Assembly: GCA_016932075.1 (NCBI GenBank)
Contig: JAFGDP010000153.1
Location: forward strand, 1-16,181
DNA length: 16,181 bases
Direction: 5' to 3'
Source: Chitinispirillaceae bacterium
GTDB lineage: Bacteria; Fibrobacterota; Chitinivibrionia; Chitinivibrionales; Chitinispirillaceae
Numbering within the stretch: the stretch's first letter is position 1; each line of letters begins with the position of its first letter. The notes beneath the pieces are model-generated. The model saw nothing but the letters and a program-made list of their open reading frames with translations. It searched no databases and was not told the origin of the DNA. This document shows positions 1-8,183 of the stretch, in pieces. The position numbers were made by a program, and so were the translations under genes.

Positions 1-603
1 ATCCAGATGGGCGAAGCCATAGCAGTGCGTTGCGGCGGCAGGGCGGTGCTCTCCATCGCCGTGGAGATCTGCAGCGCGACCTATCAGATGGAAAACGATC
101 CCAGCCTGCTCGTTTCAAACGCCATTTTCGGCGACGGCGCCGCGGCGGCGATCGTCTGCCGGGAACCCGGAGGCCTTGCCATCGAGGGCAGTGCGGCCCG
201 TTTCGAGCCCCGGTTCCGCGACGAGGTGCGGTTTATCCATAAAAACGGCGAGCTGCACAATCGCCTGTCAATACAACTGCCCAAGATCATGCGCGACATC
301 GCGCCCTCGTTCATCCGGACGTTTCTGGCGGACACCGGCCGCAGCGTCGCGGCAATCGACCACTGGGCGCTCCATCCCGGCGGGGAACGGATACTGAGCG
401 GCATCGCGGAAGAGCTCAACCTCGATGAAGCCGCATGCGCGGTTTCCCGGTCAGTGCTGCGCGAGTTCGGCAACCTATCCTCACCCTCGGTACTCTTTGC
501 GCTCGAGCGCATCATGGAAAACGGCATTGCCAAAGGCGACCTTTGTTGCGCGGTCGCGTATGGCGCAGGACTTTCGCTGCATGCGCTCCTCCTTCGGGGA
601 TAG
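1..603 (+). CDS. Type III polyketide synthase (chalcone/stilbene synthase family), 3' part
   Basis: C-terminal half of a thiolase-fold type III PKS, which condenses malonyl-CoA units on an acyl-CoA starter. The reading frame is open at base 1, so the gene starts outside the window; the ATG at 7 is internal. Visible family marks are EICSAT, the loop FGDGAAA, the catalytic His in WALHPGG (codon 373-375) and the catalytic Asn in FGNLSSPSVLF (codon 472-474). The active-site Cys would lie upstream of the window. The C-terminal region is complete and both visible catalytic residues are kept, so the enzyme should be active if its N-terminus is intact. Only 6 bp separate it from the next methyltransferase gene, which indicates an operon. 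By analogy with bacterial PKS-methyltransferase sets such as srsAB of Streptomyces, the product may be an alkylresorcinol, alkylpyrone or similar lipid. The substrate cannot be read from this fragment. Confidence 0.92.
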   Translation: MQMGEAIAVRCGGRAVLSIAVEICSATYQMENDPSLLVSNAIFGDGAAAAIVCREPGGLAIEGSAARFEPRFRDEVRFIHKNGELHNRLSIQLPKIMRDIAPSFIRTFLADTGRSVAAIDHWALHPGGERILSGIAEELNLDEAACAVSRSVLREFGNLSSPSVLFALERIMENGIAKGDLCCAVAYGAGLSLHALLLRG

Positions 604-609
604 GCGGCC

Positions 610-1323
610 ATGCGCCTCGACACCCCTGCCTCGCGCCGCGCGTATACGAAAGAAATCTTTTCAACGGTCGCGCCGGTCTACCCGCTCATAACCTCGCTTC
701 TCTCGTTTAACCGGGATAAAGCATGGAAGCAAACTCTGTTACGAAAACTGCCCGCTCGTGAAAAAGGCGTCCTGATCGACCTCGCCTGCGGCAGCGGGGA
801 CCTTGCCCTGGCATGCAAAGAGCGCTTCCCCTTGTCCACGGTGATCGGCGTTGATTATTCAGCTAAGATGCTCGCGGCGTCCGGAAGGTTGTGCCGCTCA
901 ACGGTCCATCTGGCGATTCAGGACATGCATGCGCTCGGCATCCGTTCTCGTTCCATTGACCTGCTCACCGCCGGCTACGCGCTGCGCAACGCGCCTGACA
1001 TCGAAACCGCGATTCAGGAGATCTCCCGCGTCATCAAACCGCAAGGCGTGGCCGCGTTTCTCGACTTTTCACGCAGCCCCAGCGCCGTGGCCGCGTGGGT
1101 CCATTTCCTGCTGCTTTATGTCTGGGGATCGTTCTGGGGCGTTGTCCTGCACCGTAATCCGCGCGTCTACGCGTATATCGCGGAGAGCCTGCGGCGTTTT
1201 CCTGACCGCAAAACGCTGCGGCGGCTTTTCGAGGCACACGGCTTGCACGTGACCGGATCATGGCGCCGCATGTTCGGCATGGTCGAGCTTCATTTGGTGC
1301 AAAAAACAGGGACCGGACCATGA
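610..1323 (+). CDS. UbiE/MenG-like SAM-dependent methyltransferase
   Basis: A 237-residue class I methyltransferase of the UbiE/COQ5 type, the usual length for that family. The SAM-binding motif I is LIDLACGSGDLA (residues about 55-66). It is followed by the acidic strand-2 motif VDYSAKML (81-88), QDMHALG (104-110) and LRNAPDIETAIQEISRVIKP, typical of UbiE where a conserved NVxD/E stretch precedes the reporter helix. The C-terminal part carries a hydrophobic stretch (about 163-180) and the FPDRKTLRRLFEAHG segment seen in quinone methyltransferases. It begins 6 bp after the PKS stop and overlaps the next gene by 4 bp. This placement suggests methylation of a polyketide-derived phenol or quinone rather than ubiquinone/menaquinone, but a housekeeping MenG role cannot be excluded. 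The Shine-Dalgarno is weak, so translational coupling to the PKS is likely. Confidence 0.85.
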   Translation: MRLDTPASRRAYTKEIFSTVAPVYPLITSLLSFNRDKAWKQTLLRKLPAREKGVLIDLACGSGDLALACKERFPLSTVIGVDYSAKMLAASGRLCRSTVHLAIQDMHALGIRSRSIDLLTAGYALRNAPDIETAIQEISRVIKPQGVAAFLDFSRSPSAVAAWVHFLLLYVWGSFWGVVLHRNPRVYAYIAESLRRFPDRKTLRRLFEAHGLHVTGSWRRMFGMVELHLVQKTGTGP

Positions 1324-2072
1324 AGAGGCCTCGTTCCGCCTTTGCGCTCCGCTCGCTTCTATCCATGGACCTTTCCCGCAGATCAGGCCTGAGGGAGCTC
1401 CTTGACACCCAATCACCGGACGACCCGGAAGTTGCCGCCACGCTTCGCAACCTTGAACGGATCAATAGCATGCTTTCCGGCATCAGGCATCTCTGCACCG
1501 GCACCTTGCTTAAGGCGTTGCGCGAACATCAAGCGCGGGCAGCGTTTATCATCGATCTCGGGTGCGGGAGCGGCGACCTGCTCCGCTGGCTGTCGCGCCG
1601 CTGTGCGGCGCTGCATATACACGCGCAGCTTGTCGGCATTGACTTTGATCCCCGCGTCGCCGCACTGGCAAGAATGCGGTGCGAACAGTATCCATGCATC
1701 ACGATCATTGAACGAAACGCCGCGCATCTGCACGACCTGCCGCACGAACCGGACTGGATCGTGTCCAACCATTTTCTGCATCACCTTGCCACCAACGAGG
1801 CCTGCTCCCTGCTCCGGATGGTGAGCCAGGTGGCGCGACGGGGAGCGATCATGAATGATCTGGTGCGCAGCCGATTATCACTGGTCCAGTTTCATCTGCT
1901 CTGTCGCATACTCGCACCCTCGGGGTATACCGCCCATGACGGCACCCTATCTATTCTGCGGAGTTTTACGCGCATAGAGCTTGCGGAGATTATCCGCGAT
2001 GCAGGTGTTTCGGATCATGCCCGTGTCACACGATCAGGCATCGGCCATTCCGCGGTCGTACTGAGGAAATAA
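1320..2072 (+). CDS. Class I SAM-dependent methyltransferase, second of the PKS operon
   Basis: A 250-residue methyltransferase. The chosen start is the ATG at 1320, which overlaps the preceding stop as ATGA, a classic coupled arrangement; an in-frame ATG at 1260 lies well inside the upstream gene and is unlikely. Motif I is IIDLGCGSGDLL (residues about 77-88). Then follow GIDFDPRVAALA (motif II), a DWIVSNHFLHHL stretch (motif IV, with the His-rich 'NHFLHHL' common in this group) and RRGAIMNDL. The N-terminal 70 residues (MDLSRRSGLRELLD..., TLRNLERIN) form a helical lid seen in methyltransferases found beside type III PKS and flavin oxidoreductase genes. No flavoprotein gene follows, so if one belongs to the pathway it must lie upstream of the window. 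The substrate is unknown; an O-methylation of the polyketide product is inferred. Confidence 0.85.
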   Translation: MKRPRSAFALRSLLSMDLSRRSGLRELLDTQSPDDPEVAATLRNLERINSMLSGIRHLCTGTLLKALREHQARAAFIIDLGCGSGDLLRWLSRRCAALHIHAQLVGIDFDPRVAALARMRCEQYPCITIIERNAAHLHDLPHEPDWIVSNHFLHHLATNEACSLLRMVSQVARRGAIMNDLVRSRLSLVQFHLLCRILAPSGYTAHDGTLSILRSFTRIELAEIIRDAGVSDHARVTRSGIGHSAVVLRK

Positions 2073-2089
2073 GCGGTCCTTTTTATTTC
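2066..2089. terminator. Possible bidirectional AT-rich hairpin between convergent genes
   Basis: GAAATAA (2066-2072) and TTATTTC (2083-2089) form a perfect 7-bp inverted repeat around a 10-base loop. The arms contain the stop codons of the two convergent genes. Short T and A runs flank it on both strands. The stem is AT-rich and weak, so a terminator role is only a suggestion from position. Confidence 0.3.
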
Positions 2090-3651
2090 ATGTTCCTGCT
2101 TCTTTTCCGCTCCGCCTTGATCCGGGGATTGTTCGGGTCCATTGCTTCTGCCCTGTCAAGATGCTCCAGATACCCGTCACGGTTCTTGTACTGAAGCGCG
2201 ACCCTGGCAAGCCCGAGCTCGGCAAGCGCCATGTTCGGATCCTGCTCCAGGGCCCGTTTGTAGAACTGTTCCGCCCATTTCATCTTGTTCTGTTCCAGGT
2301 ATACCTCCGCCCGTTCAAACGTTGCCGGAGCGTACTTCAGGTCAATGGCGCCGATCTCCTTGTAAATATCGAGCGCTTCGTCATGCTTTTTCTGCGCACG
2401 CAGGACCATGCCAAGGGTCATAAGCGCTTCTATGTCTGTCGGGTCGGTCGCGCGGATATCCTCGATCGCATTCGCCGCCTCGTCGAGTTTCTTCAGCTTC
2501 AGCAGCAGCTTTGCGTAGGCAAGCAGCAGTTCATTGTCACGCTGCATTTCCAGAAGCACTTTTATTTCGCCAAGCGCCTTCTTGTAGTCATTGGTGCTGT
2601 AGTACGCCTCAAACAGGCCTCTGCGGATCGTGGGGTCCCTGGGTTTGGACGACTTTGCCTTCTCGAGCATGCCAATGGCTTCTTTCTTCTTTCCGGTCTT
2701 GAGATACGCGTCCGCAAGTGCCACCCTGGCCGTCGCATTCTTTGGCGCCTTCTTGATCGCTTCCTCAAGCAGCCGCTCCCCCTCCTCGGTATACCCTTTC
2801 TCCAGAAGAATCGCGCCGAGGCGGGTTTTTGCCTCGATATTGTTCTCGTCGAATTTCAAATACTGTTCGTACGCAGCATACTCCCCTTCAATATCCTTGA
2901 GCTTGCCGTACACGCGGGCGGCCTCGAGCCAGGCTATCGGAACCGTGTCCGCCATTTCTATGCTTTTTTTCAAGAGCGAACGGGCCTGCGTGAGCGTTGC
3001 CCGGTCCTTGGACAGCAGCACACCGAGTCGCAGGAAATTGCGGTAATCGCCCCGGAATTTCTTGATGTTCGCCTGGTACTGCTTCTTTGCTTTTGCCGGA
3101 TCTTTCTTTTCCTGCAGGAACGCGATATGGTAGGCCACATCAGGACTCAGCACCTTTCCGAGCTTCTGGTACCGCGCATACCACTCGAGCGCCTTGTCGT
3201 CCTTGCCCAACTTGAGGTTGGCGTCGCCGAGCGTTTGCATGATTTCCCGCCGCACATTGACCTTGAGGGTCGTGAGGATGGCCAGCGGTTCAAGCAGCGC
3301 AATCGCCGCTTCGTGCTTGCCGATGCTGTACTGTGAACGCGCAAGCATGATCTTGAAGGGTATGGTCATCCTGGTCTGGTCCTTTATCATTGAAAGGTAT
3401 TTCACGGTCTCCTTGTACTGCCTGTTGTTGTAAAAGTACTGGCCAAGCGCCTGTGCAACCCGCGGTACGGCCGTGTCACTGGGGTTTTTATCGACAAATT
3501 CCTGGTATGCCGGGACCGCGTTATCAATCTGGCCCTTTTTTGCATACTCGTCGCCGACCTGCTTGAAGTCGAATCCCTCATCACAGAAACCTTGCACGAA
3601 CAATCCAACCACCAGGGACCAGACAATCATTGCTGCTTTTACCGCCTTCAT
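2083..3651 (-). CDS. Exported tetratricopeptide-repeat (TPR) protein
   Basis: A 522-residue protein with a clear Sec signal peptide: positively charged MKAVKAAM, a hydrophobic core IVWSLVVGLFVQGF, and cleavage likely near residue 23. The rest is an almost continuous array of roughly a dozen 34-residue helical repeats. Recognisable TPR units include GQIDNAVPAYQEFVDKNP, GEYAAYEQYLKFDENNIEAK, GERLLEEAIKKAPKNATARV, GKKKEAIGMLEKAKSSKPRD and AEQFYKRALEQDPNMALAEL. It is Lys/Glu-rich and ends in a basic tail. Such periplasmic or outer-membrane-associated TPR proteins act as scaffolds for envelope assembly or secretion; no catalytic domain is seen. The start is supported by AAGGAG 8 bases upstream of the ATG. 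It faces the methyltransferase operon tail to tail and is divergent from the beta-helix gene, so it is probably a single-gene transcript. Confidence 0.85.
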   Translation of the reverse strand: MKAVKAAMIVWSLVVGLFVQGFCDEGFDFKQVGDEYAKKGQIDNAVPAYQEFVDKNPSDTAVPRVAQALGQYFYNNRQYKETVKYLSMIKDQTRMTIPFKIMLARSQYSIGKHEAAIALLEPLAILTTLKVNVRREIMQTLGDANLKLGKDDKALEWYARYQKLGKVLSPDVAYHIAFLQEKKDPAKAKKQYQANIKKFRGDYRNFLRLGVLLSKDRATLTQARSLLKKSIEMADTVPIAWLEAARVYGKLKDIEGEYAAYEQYLKFDENNIEAKTRLGAILLEKGYTEEGERLLEEAIKKAPKNATARVALADAYLKTGKKKEAIGMLEKAKSSKPRDPTIRRGLFEAYYSTNDYKKALGEIKVLLEMQRDNELLLAYAKLLLKLKKLDEAANAIEDIRATDPTDIEALMTLGMVLRAQKKHDEALDIYKEIGAIDLKYAPATFERAEVYLEQNKMKWAEQFYKRALEQDPNMALAELGLARVALQYKNRDGYLEHLDRAEAMDPNNPRIKAERKRSRNMK

Positions 3652-3750
3652 GGGAATCTCTCCTTACGGAAAAACGTGGAACCGACGCACTGAATGTCCG
3701 CGCACACGTGCGCCGTGTTTTCCCCTTCCAGCCGCATTATGGCTGCAGCC

Positions 3751-3793
3751 TGTAAAATAGTTGATACCATGCCCGATTTCCGCACATTTTACA
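3751..3793. repeat. 8-bp perfect inverted repeat in the divergent intergenic region
   Basis: TGTAAAAT (3751-3758) and ATTTTACA (3786-3793) are perfect inverted copies 27 bp apart, in the 241-bp gap between the TPR gene and the beta-helix gene. Two smaller palindromes lie nearby on the TPR side: GCGCAC/GTGCGC at 3700-3713 and CAGCC/GGCTG at 3729-3745. These may be operator half-sites or mRNA hairpins in the TPR leader; no regulator is implied by the sequence. Confidence 0.3.
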
Positions 3794-3840
3794 TGGTACT
3801 CAGCCTGCCCCGAATGTTCTGTCCGCCGTGGAATTCCATC

Positions 3841-3870
3841 TTGAATGTGTCGCACCATCAACTATATATT
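3841..3870 (+). promoter_or_regulatory. Putative promoter of the beta-helix/DUF5808 operon
   Basis: TTGAAT at 3841-3846 is followed after 16-18 bp by an overlapping TATATA/TATATT -10 box (3863-3870). The start codon at 3893 with its strong GAGGGGGGAA ribosome site lies just downstream, which gives a short leader. The hexamers match sigma-70 consensus well, but no experiment supports them. Confidence 0.45.
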
Positions 3871-3892
3871 AAAATGTGAGGGGGGAAACAGG

Positions 3893-4999
<1,107 letters not shown>

Positions 5000-5011
5000 G
5001 GAGCGCACCCC

Positions 5012-5242
5012 ATGACCACCCGCGACGAGATCAACCAGCAGGAATACGCTAATCCGTCAAACTGGCACTTCTCGCTCTACTCGAGCAGGAAAGACTCGCG
5101 AATAGTCGTTCCGAAAAGAAAAGGGCTGCCCGGCTATACCGTCAACTTCGCAAAGCCGCTGGGCATACTGATCCATGTGATCATTATCGCGCTATTGACC
5201 GCCGCCGTGGTGTACGGGTATGGTGTGATTGCAGGCATATAA
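5012..5242 (+). CDS. Small DUF5808-like membrane protein
   Basis: A 76-residue protein. The N-terminal half contains the pattern NPSNWHFSLYSSRKDSRIVVPKR followed in close order by a GYTVNFAKP segment. This matches what I recall of the DUF5808 family, whose core reads roughly NP.D.R..VPKR.G.G.TLNFA. The C-terminal third is one membrane helix, ILIHVIIIALLTAAVVYGYG, ending right at the C-terminus. The soluble domain thus precedes a tail anchor. The function of the family is not known. The start has AAGGAG 8 bases upstream and lies 12 bp after the beta-helix gene, so the two are probably cotranscribed. A helper or anchor role for the secreted neighbour is possible but speculative. Confidence 0.7.
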   Translation: MTTRDEINQQEYANPSNWHFSLYSSRKDSRIVVPKRKGLPGYTVNFAKPLGILIHVIIIALLTAAVVYGYGVIAGI

Positions 5243-5245
5243 GCG

Positions 5246-5274
5246 TTACTTTTTTCTCACTCCTCGTTTATAAT
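5246..5274 (+). promoter_or_regulatory. Putative promoter upstream of the antitoxin gene
   Basis: A perfect TATAAT lies at 5269-5274, with a poor -35 match (TTACTT, 5246-5251) 17 bp upstream. It lies between the DUF5808 gene and the antitoxin, leaving a leader of about 85 bases. A weak -35 is common for autorepressed toxin-antitoxin promoters, but no clear operator palindrome was found. Confidence 0.35.
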
Positions 5275-5367
5275 AACAGGCCACCCGCCGATGTTTGTTT
5301 TTCAGGTTTCCTGTGGTACCATAATCGCAATAATCGTATTTTTTACCATAAAAGACAAGGAGAAAAA

Positions 5368-5574
5368 ATGTTCCCAATCAAAGATCTCGACTATGTCACC
5401 GACAAGCAGGGCAAAAAGAAAAGCATTGTCCTTAAGGTCACGGATTTTACTCGCATGCGTGAGGAAATGGTAGACCTTGAAGACGCCCTGGAACTTGAAA
5501 AAGCACGCAGATACGCTACCGGCTTCAAAAAATGGAAAACATTCATTAAAGACGTCGAAGCGAAAAAAGCGTAA
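5368..5574 (+). CDS. Type II antitoxin, Phd/RelB-like
   Basis: A 68-residue protein that starts with the strand DLDYVTDKQGKKKSIVLKV and continues into a charged helix, DFTRMREEMVDLEDALELEKA. This layout is typical of short Phd/YefM- or RelB-type antitoxins (xxYVTDxxGKKxxVVLxxxEYExLxExLEDLED). The C-terminal tail (residues about 48-68) would be the toxin-binding segment. A strong AAGGAG lies 6 bases upstream of the ATG. The partner toxin gene directly downstream is recognisable but broken, so this antitoxin appears to be an orphan. It may persist as an autoregulator, as a neutraliser of toxins encoded elsewhere, or simply as an undecayed relic. Confidence 0.7.
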   Translation: MFPIKDLDYVTDKQGKKKSIVLKVTDFTRMREEMVDLEDALELEKARRYATGFKKWKTFIKDVEAKKA

Positions 5575-5839
5575 GTTCCTGCCGTATACCGTCATTATCG
5601 AGAACAAAGCCTAAAAGGATTTCCTCAAGCTCTCCTCTCCATTTGATACGGCAGTAAAAAGCATATCACCGCACTAGAAAGACATCCCCGGCCCCCGGGC
5701 GTTAAAAAACTCGCCGGCGCAGAGAACGGCTATCGCGTCCGCGTTGGTGATTATCGTATCCTCTACACCATTGACGACCAGCGAAAAATTGCAACCATCC
5801 ATAAATGTACGCCATTTTTGGAGCAAAGACAACACATTC
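5561..5839 (+). pseudogene. Broken RelE/ParE-family toxin
   Basis: The toxin can be followed across three segments. Frame 2 gives LPYTVIIENKA, then a TAA stop at 5612-5614, then KDFLKLSSPFDTAVKSI. Frame 1 (about 5665-5800) gives TALERHPRPPGVKKL followed by AGAENGYRVRVGDYRILYTI, the highly characteristic RelE/ParE core (NPRPPGxKKLxGxxxxYRxRVGDYRIxYxI). Frame 2 resumes with NVRHFWSKDNTF, which resembles the C-terminal 'VRHRKDVY' motif. One nonsense codon and two frame changes make a functional toxin impossible. The remains begin at the antitoxin's 3' end, the expected position in an antitoxin-toxin operon. No ATG remains; TCG at 5555 occupies a plausible original start position. Confidence 0.72.
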
Positions 5840-5882
5840 GTTTTTCTTGCGGTACATATCGATATTTTCGCATTTTTAACTC

Positions 5883-7445
5883 ATGAAAAGCTTAATAATC
5901 CTGATCATGTTCATACCGGTTTTATGGAACGTCTCAGCCCAGGATTCCGTACCTTCATCCCCTGTGCCACCCGATACTGATCACATAGCATCATGGCTGA
6001 AAAAAGTCGAAACCTGGGATTCCCGCAGGACCGGCGGTCCTGACCATCGCGCATGCATTGACTGGATGGCACAAGAATTTGAAGCAATGGGGCTTACAAC
6101 GCACAGAGACGAACACGCTTTTTCGTATTGGGACCTGTCTCATGAAAATGTTCAATTGTCCATTATTGCCGGCGATGAACGGAAAACAGTACACCCCTCG
6201 GCCGCCTACCCGTTTTCAGGTCTCACGGATCAAAAAGGAGTGACCGCTCCGCTTGTGTTCGTACCGGGCAAACGCTACGGCCGGGTACAGGGCAAAATAG
6301 CGGTTGTGGAAGTCCCCAACAAGGCCATACCGAGAAACGGCTTGTTCGACATTCACGCAGAGTTTCCCAAAGAGACATCCGTTCTTCCCGGTACTATTTA
6401 CAATCCGGTTCTGTCCGGCACACTGTTCGGGCCCGATCTTCCGGCATGTCGCAAAGCAGGCGCCCTCGGTGTAATCGCGGTGTGGAAAAACATGAGCCCG
6501 GGAATGGCCGCAGGCCAGTATGTGCCGTTCACGCTTCCCTATCAATTCATTCCTGCTGTCTGGCTTGCCGGAGATGACGGCAGGCAGGTTCTTGACGCCG
6601 CAAAAAAAAGCGCAACCGCACGGCTGATCATGCATGGAACACTGGACACGACCGCGAAAGCCGCGACCGTCTGGACAATGATCCAGGGAACAAACACAGG
6701 CGAAACCGTACTGGTCATCTCCCACACCGACGGAACGAATCCGGTCGAAGAAAACGGCATTATCGGGCTGCTTTCCCTGGCAAAAAGACTGTCGGCCAGG
6801 GGGAAAAAGCCTCAGCGAACAGTGATATTCATCGCCGTCGCAGGTCACCTGCGACTTCCTGATATTGCCCATCATAAAAAAGAGCAGGCCACGAACGTCT
6901 GGCTCAGGGAGCATCCAGAGCTGTGGGACGGCAAAAAAGGGCACCCCAAGGCCGTGGCCGGACTGGTCCTGGAACATCTCGGCGCCATGGAGTGGGCAGA
7001 TACAAAAAATGGGTACGTCCGGACCGGAAAGCCAGAAATCGAAGTCGTGTATGCCACCACATTGGCCATGCAGGCGATCGTAAAAAAACAGTGGCGCTCA
7101 CGAACAGTCCCTTTCCGGTCCAGCATTGTCACGCCACGCTCCATACGGCACCTGGGAGAGGGCGAACCTTTGTATAAAGCAAGCATTCCTACGGTCGCGC
7201 TCCTCGGCATACCCTCCTATTTATTATGTGAACTCAAAAGCCGGGGTCCGGGCATTACCACCAGTCAGGCGTCATCGCTCGTAAACGCGGACCTGGCAAA
7301 GGACCAGTGCCATGCAGCGTACAACATCCTGATTGATCTCACCACTATTCCCTCGAACAAATTCGGCAAAGTACAGCATGTCGGGTTCTTCGGCACAATG
7401 AGCGATCTGTTCAGGATGGCAAAGGTGATAATGGCCAGGGAATAG
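5883..7445 (+). CDS. Exported M28-like metallopeptidase-fold protein with PA domain, divergent active site
   Basis: A 520-residue protein with signal peptide MKSLIILIMFIPVLWNVSAQ. Residues about 25-110 contain the RRTGGPDHRACIDWMAQEF entry helix seen at the start of M28 exopeptidases. Residues about 115-245 form a protease-associated (PA) insert, including GKIAVVEVP and ACRKAGALGVIAVW. The catalytic-like part starts at TVLVISHTDG (His281, Asp283). After it, the normal D-N/A-SG zinc loop is replaced by VEENG (289-291), the usual catalytic Glu-Glu by AGH (320-322), and the next ligand region reads LEHLGAMEW (363-371). The final zinc His near the C-terminus is not evident. Proteins with the HTDG...EENG...EHLGAxEW pattern look like a distinct M28-related group rather than a decayed copy, but peptidase activity is uncertain. 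No strong ribosome site precedes the ATG, which overlaps the end of toxin debris. Confidence 0.72.
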   Translation: MKSLIILIMFIPVLWNVSAQDSVPSSPVPPDTDHIASWLKKVETWDSRRTGGPDHRACIDWMAQEFEAMGLTTHRDEHAFSYWDLSHENVQLSIIAGDERKTVHPSAAYPFSGLTDQKGVTAPLVFVPGKRYGRVQGKIAVVEVPNKAIPRNGLFDIHAEFPKETSVLPGTIYNPVLSGTLFGPDLPACRKAGALGVIAVWKNMSPGMAAGQYVPFTLPYQFIPAVWLAGDDGRQVLDAAKKSATARLIMHGTLDTTAKAATVWTMIQGTNTGETVLVISHTDGTNPVEENGIIGLLSLAKRLSARGKKPQRTVIFIAVAGHLRLPDIAHHKKEQATNVWLREHPELWDGKKGHPKAVAGLVLEHLGAMEWADTKNGYVRTGKPEIEVVYATTLAMQAIVKKQWRSRTVPFRSSIVTPRSIRHLGEGEPLYKASIPTVALLGIPSYLLCELKSRGPGITTSQASSLVNADLAKDQCHAAYNILIDLTTIPSNKFGKVQHVGFFGTMSDLFRMAKVIMARE

Positions 7446-7564
7446 GAGGTACTTTGCACAACCGCGATACCCGGAAAAAGGTTTCACAGACGCTTCATAT
7501 TTTAATAAAAACCCATGTGATTTTGTAGTATTTGGCAGGTTTTTGGCACTTGCGGAAGTGATGC

Positions 7565-7585
7565 GGGGTATAGAAAAAATACCCC
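7565..7585. terminator. Hairpin downstream of the tRNA gene
   Basis: GGGGTAT (7565-7571) and ATACCCC (7579-7585) form a perfect 7-bp stem around the loop AGAAAAA. It lies 40 bp beyond the 3' end of the minus-strand tRNA and 120 bp after the M28-like gene. T-rich tracts lie beside it on the minus strand (TTTTTGG just before and TTTTTT in the loop). It could end the tRNA transcript or the M28-like transcript, but no clean U-tract follows the stem on either strand. Confidence 0.35.
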
Positions 7586-7625
7586 AAAAACAGCGAATTT
7601 CTGGCATTTTTCAGGATTTATATAT

Positions 7626-7699
7626 CGCGCCCTGGAGGATTCGAACCCCCAACCCTCTGGTCCGAAGCCAGATGCTCTATCCAGTTGAGCTAAGGGCGC
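7626..7699 (-). tRNA. tRNA-Arg (anticodon UCG)
   Basis: Read on the minus strand the gene folds as a full cloverleaf. The acceptor stem GCGCCCT/AGGGCGC is perfect and the D-arm is AGCTCAACTGGATAGAGC. The anticodon stem TCTGG/CCAGA encloses loop CTTCGGA with anticodon TCG, and the T-arm contains GGTTCGAATCC. The discriminator base is G and is followed by ATA, so CCA is not encoded and must be added by nucleotidyltransferase. UCG decodes CGA and wobble CGN arginine codons. No duplicated 3' end was found nearby, so there is no sign that this tRNA served as an integration site within the window. Confidence 0.93.
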
Positions 7700-7711
7700 C
7701 TTATAATTGCG

Positions 7712-7737
7712 GATTGAAGAATGTCGATTGCAGAATG
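7712..7737 (+). repeat. Tandem imperfect 12-mer
   Basis: GATTGAAGAATG (7712-7723) is repeated as GATTGCAGAATG (7726-7737), with one mismatch and a 2-bp spacer, just upstream of the tRNA gene. It is too short to assign a role; similar GATTG-AGA tandem units are common in noncoding DNA of related environmental genomes. Confidence 0.5.
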
Positions 7738-7910
7738 AACAACAAAATACGTTCAGGCATTCCTCTATTTCCAATAATCGTTCGGCGGTTTAATAAAAAT
7801 GGCGGAGTGGTCAAACGGAAAAAACGATCATTTTGTTATAGAAGAAAAGAGCCGCCTGCTTGCTATGCTTGTCAGGCAGCTCCCCTATTTCTCAGACATA
7901 CTCATACCTT

Positions 7911-8183
7911 TCAAGCAGCCTGCTTCGCAGCCTGGTCTGTTGTATCCTCGTTGTTACCCTGCAGACGCGTTCTGCGGGTGCGGGCGATAGATTCAACGTC
8001 GGCGATGATGCTGCGCACTTCATTGCGAAGCTCTGCAGCGCCCTCGCATTCGGCAGCCACTATCACGTCAACATACCCGAGAAACCGGCGTACGGAGTTT
8101 GCTACAACCAGCGACACGAATTCCAAGGCTAAATAGTTAAGGAACCGTACTATAAAACCATGCAGAGGGATTGACCGGTCTTG
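7911..8183 (-). pseudogene. Possible relic of a four-helix-bundle (23S IVS-type) protein gene
   Basis: A minus-strand frame is open from 8183 to 7911 with no ATG; only a TTG at 8126 could serve as a start. The translation contains a SIP segment, then about 15 residues later LEFVSLVVANSVRRF, then GYVDVIVAAECEG and a charged helix ELRNEVRSIIADVESIAR. This order recalls four-helix-bundle proteins of the S23/IVS type (SIPxNIAEG, EFxxxLxxAxxSxxEL, ExxxIxxML). The N-terminal helix and the NIAEG motif are missing or corrupted, so any gene here is truncated. The 520-bp stretch from 7703 to 8225 otherwise holds no convincing gene. The assignment is tentative and rests on pattern memory only. Confidence 0.28.

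Noticed and set aside
2161..3336. Long plus-strand reading frame (391 residues) opposite the TPR gene
   Set aside because: It is the antisense shadow of a clear TPR-coding frame with signal peptide and ribosome site. Its translation lacks recognisable domains and is rich in Arg/Leu/Val/Phe.
7502..7774. Minus-strand 90-residue frame across the tRNA gene (contains LAQLDRASGFGPEGWGFESSRA)
   Set aside because: This peptide is the well-known spurious translation of a tRNA gene; the cloverleaf of tRNA-Arg explains the region.
7860..7935. Short GCCTG/CAGGC and AAGCAG/CTGCTT palindromes, considered as CRISPR or repeat array
   Set aside because: The units are not evenly spaced or repeated, and no cas genes are present; they are isolated small hairpins.
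7799..7990. Plus-strand 63-residue frame starting MAEWSNGKND
   Set aside because: Its start lies inside the tRNA-Ser-like fragment and there is no ribosome site. The remainder is antisense to the possible four-helix-bundle relic and has no domain pattern.
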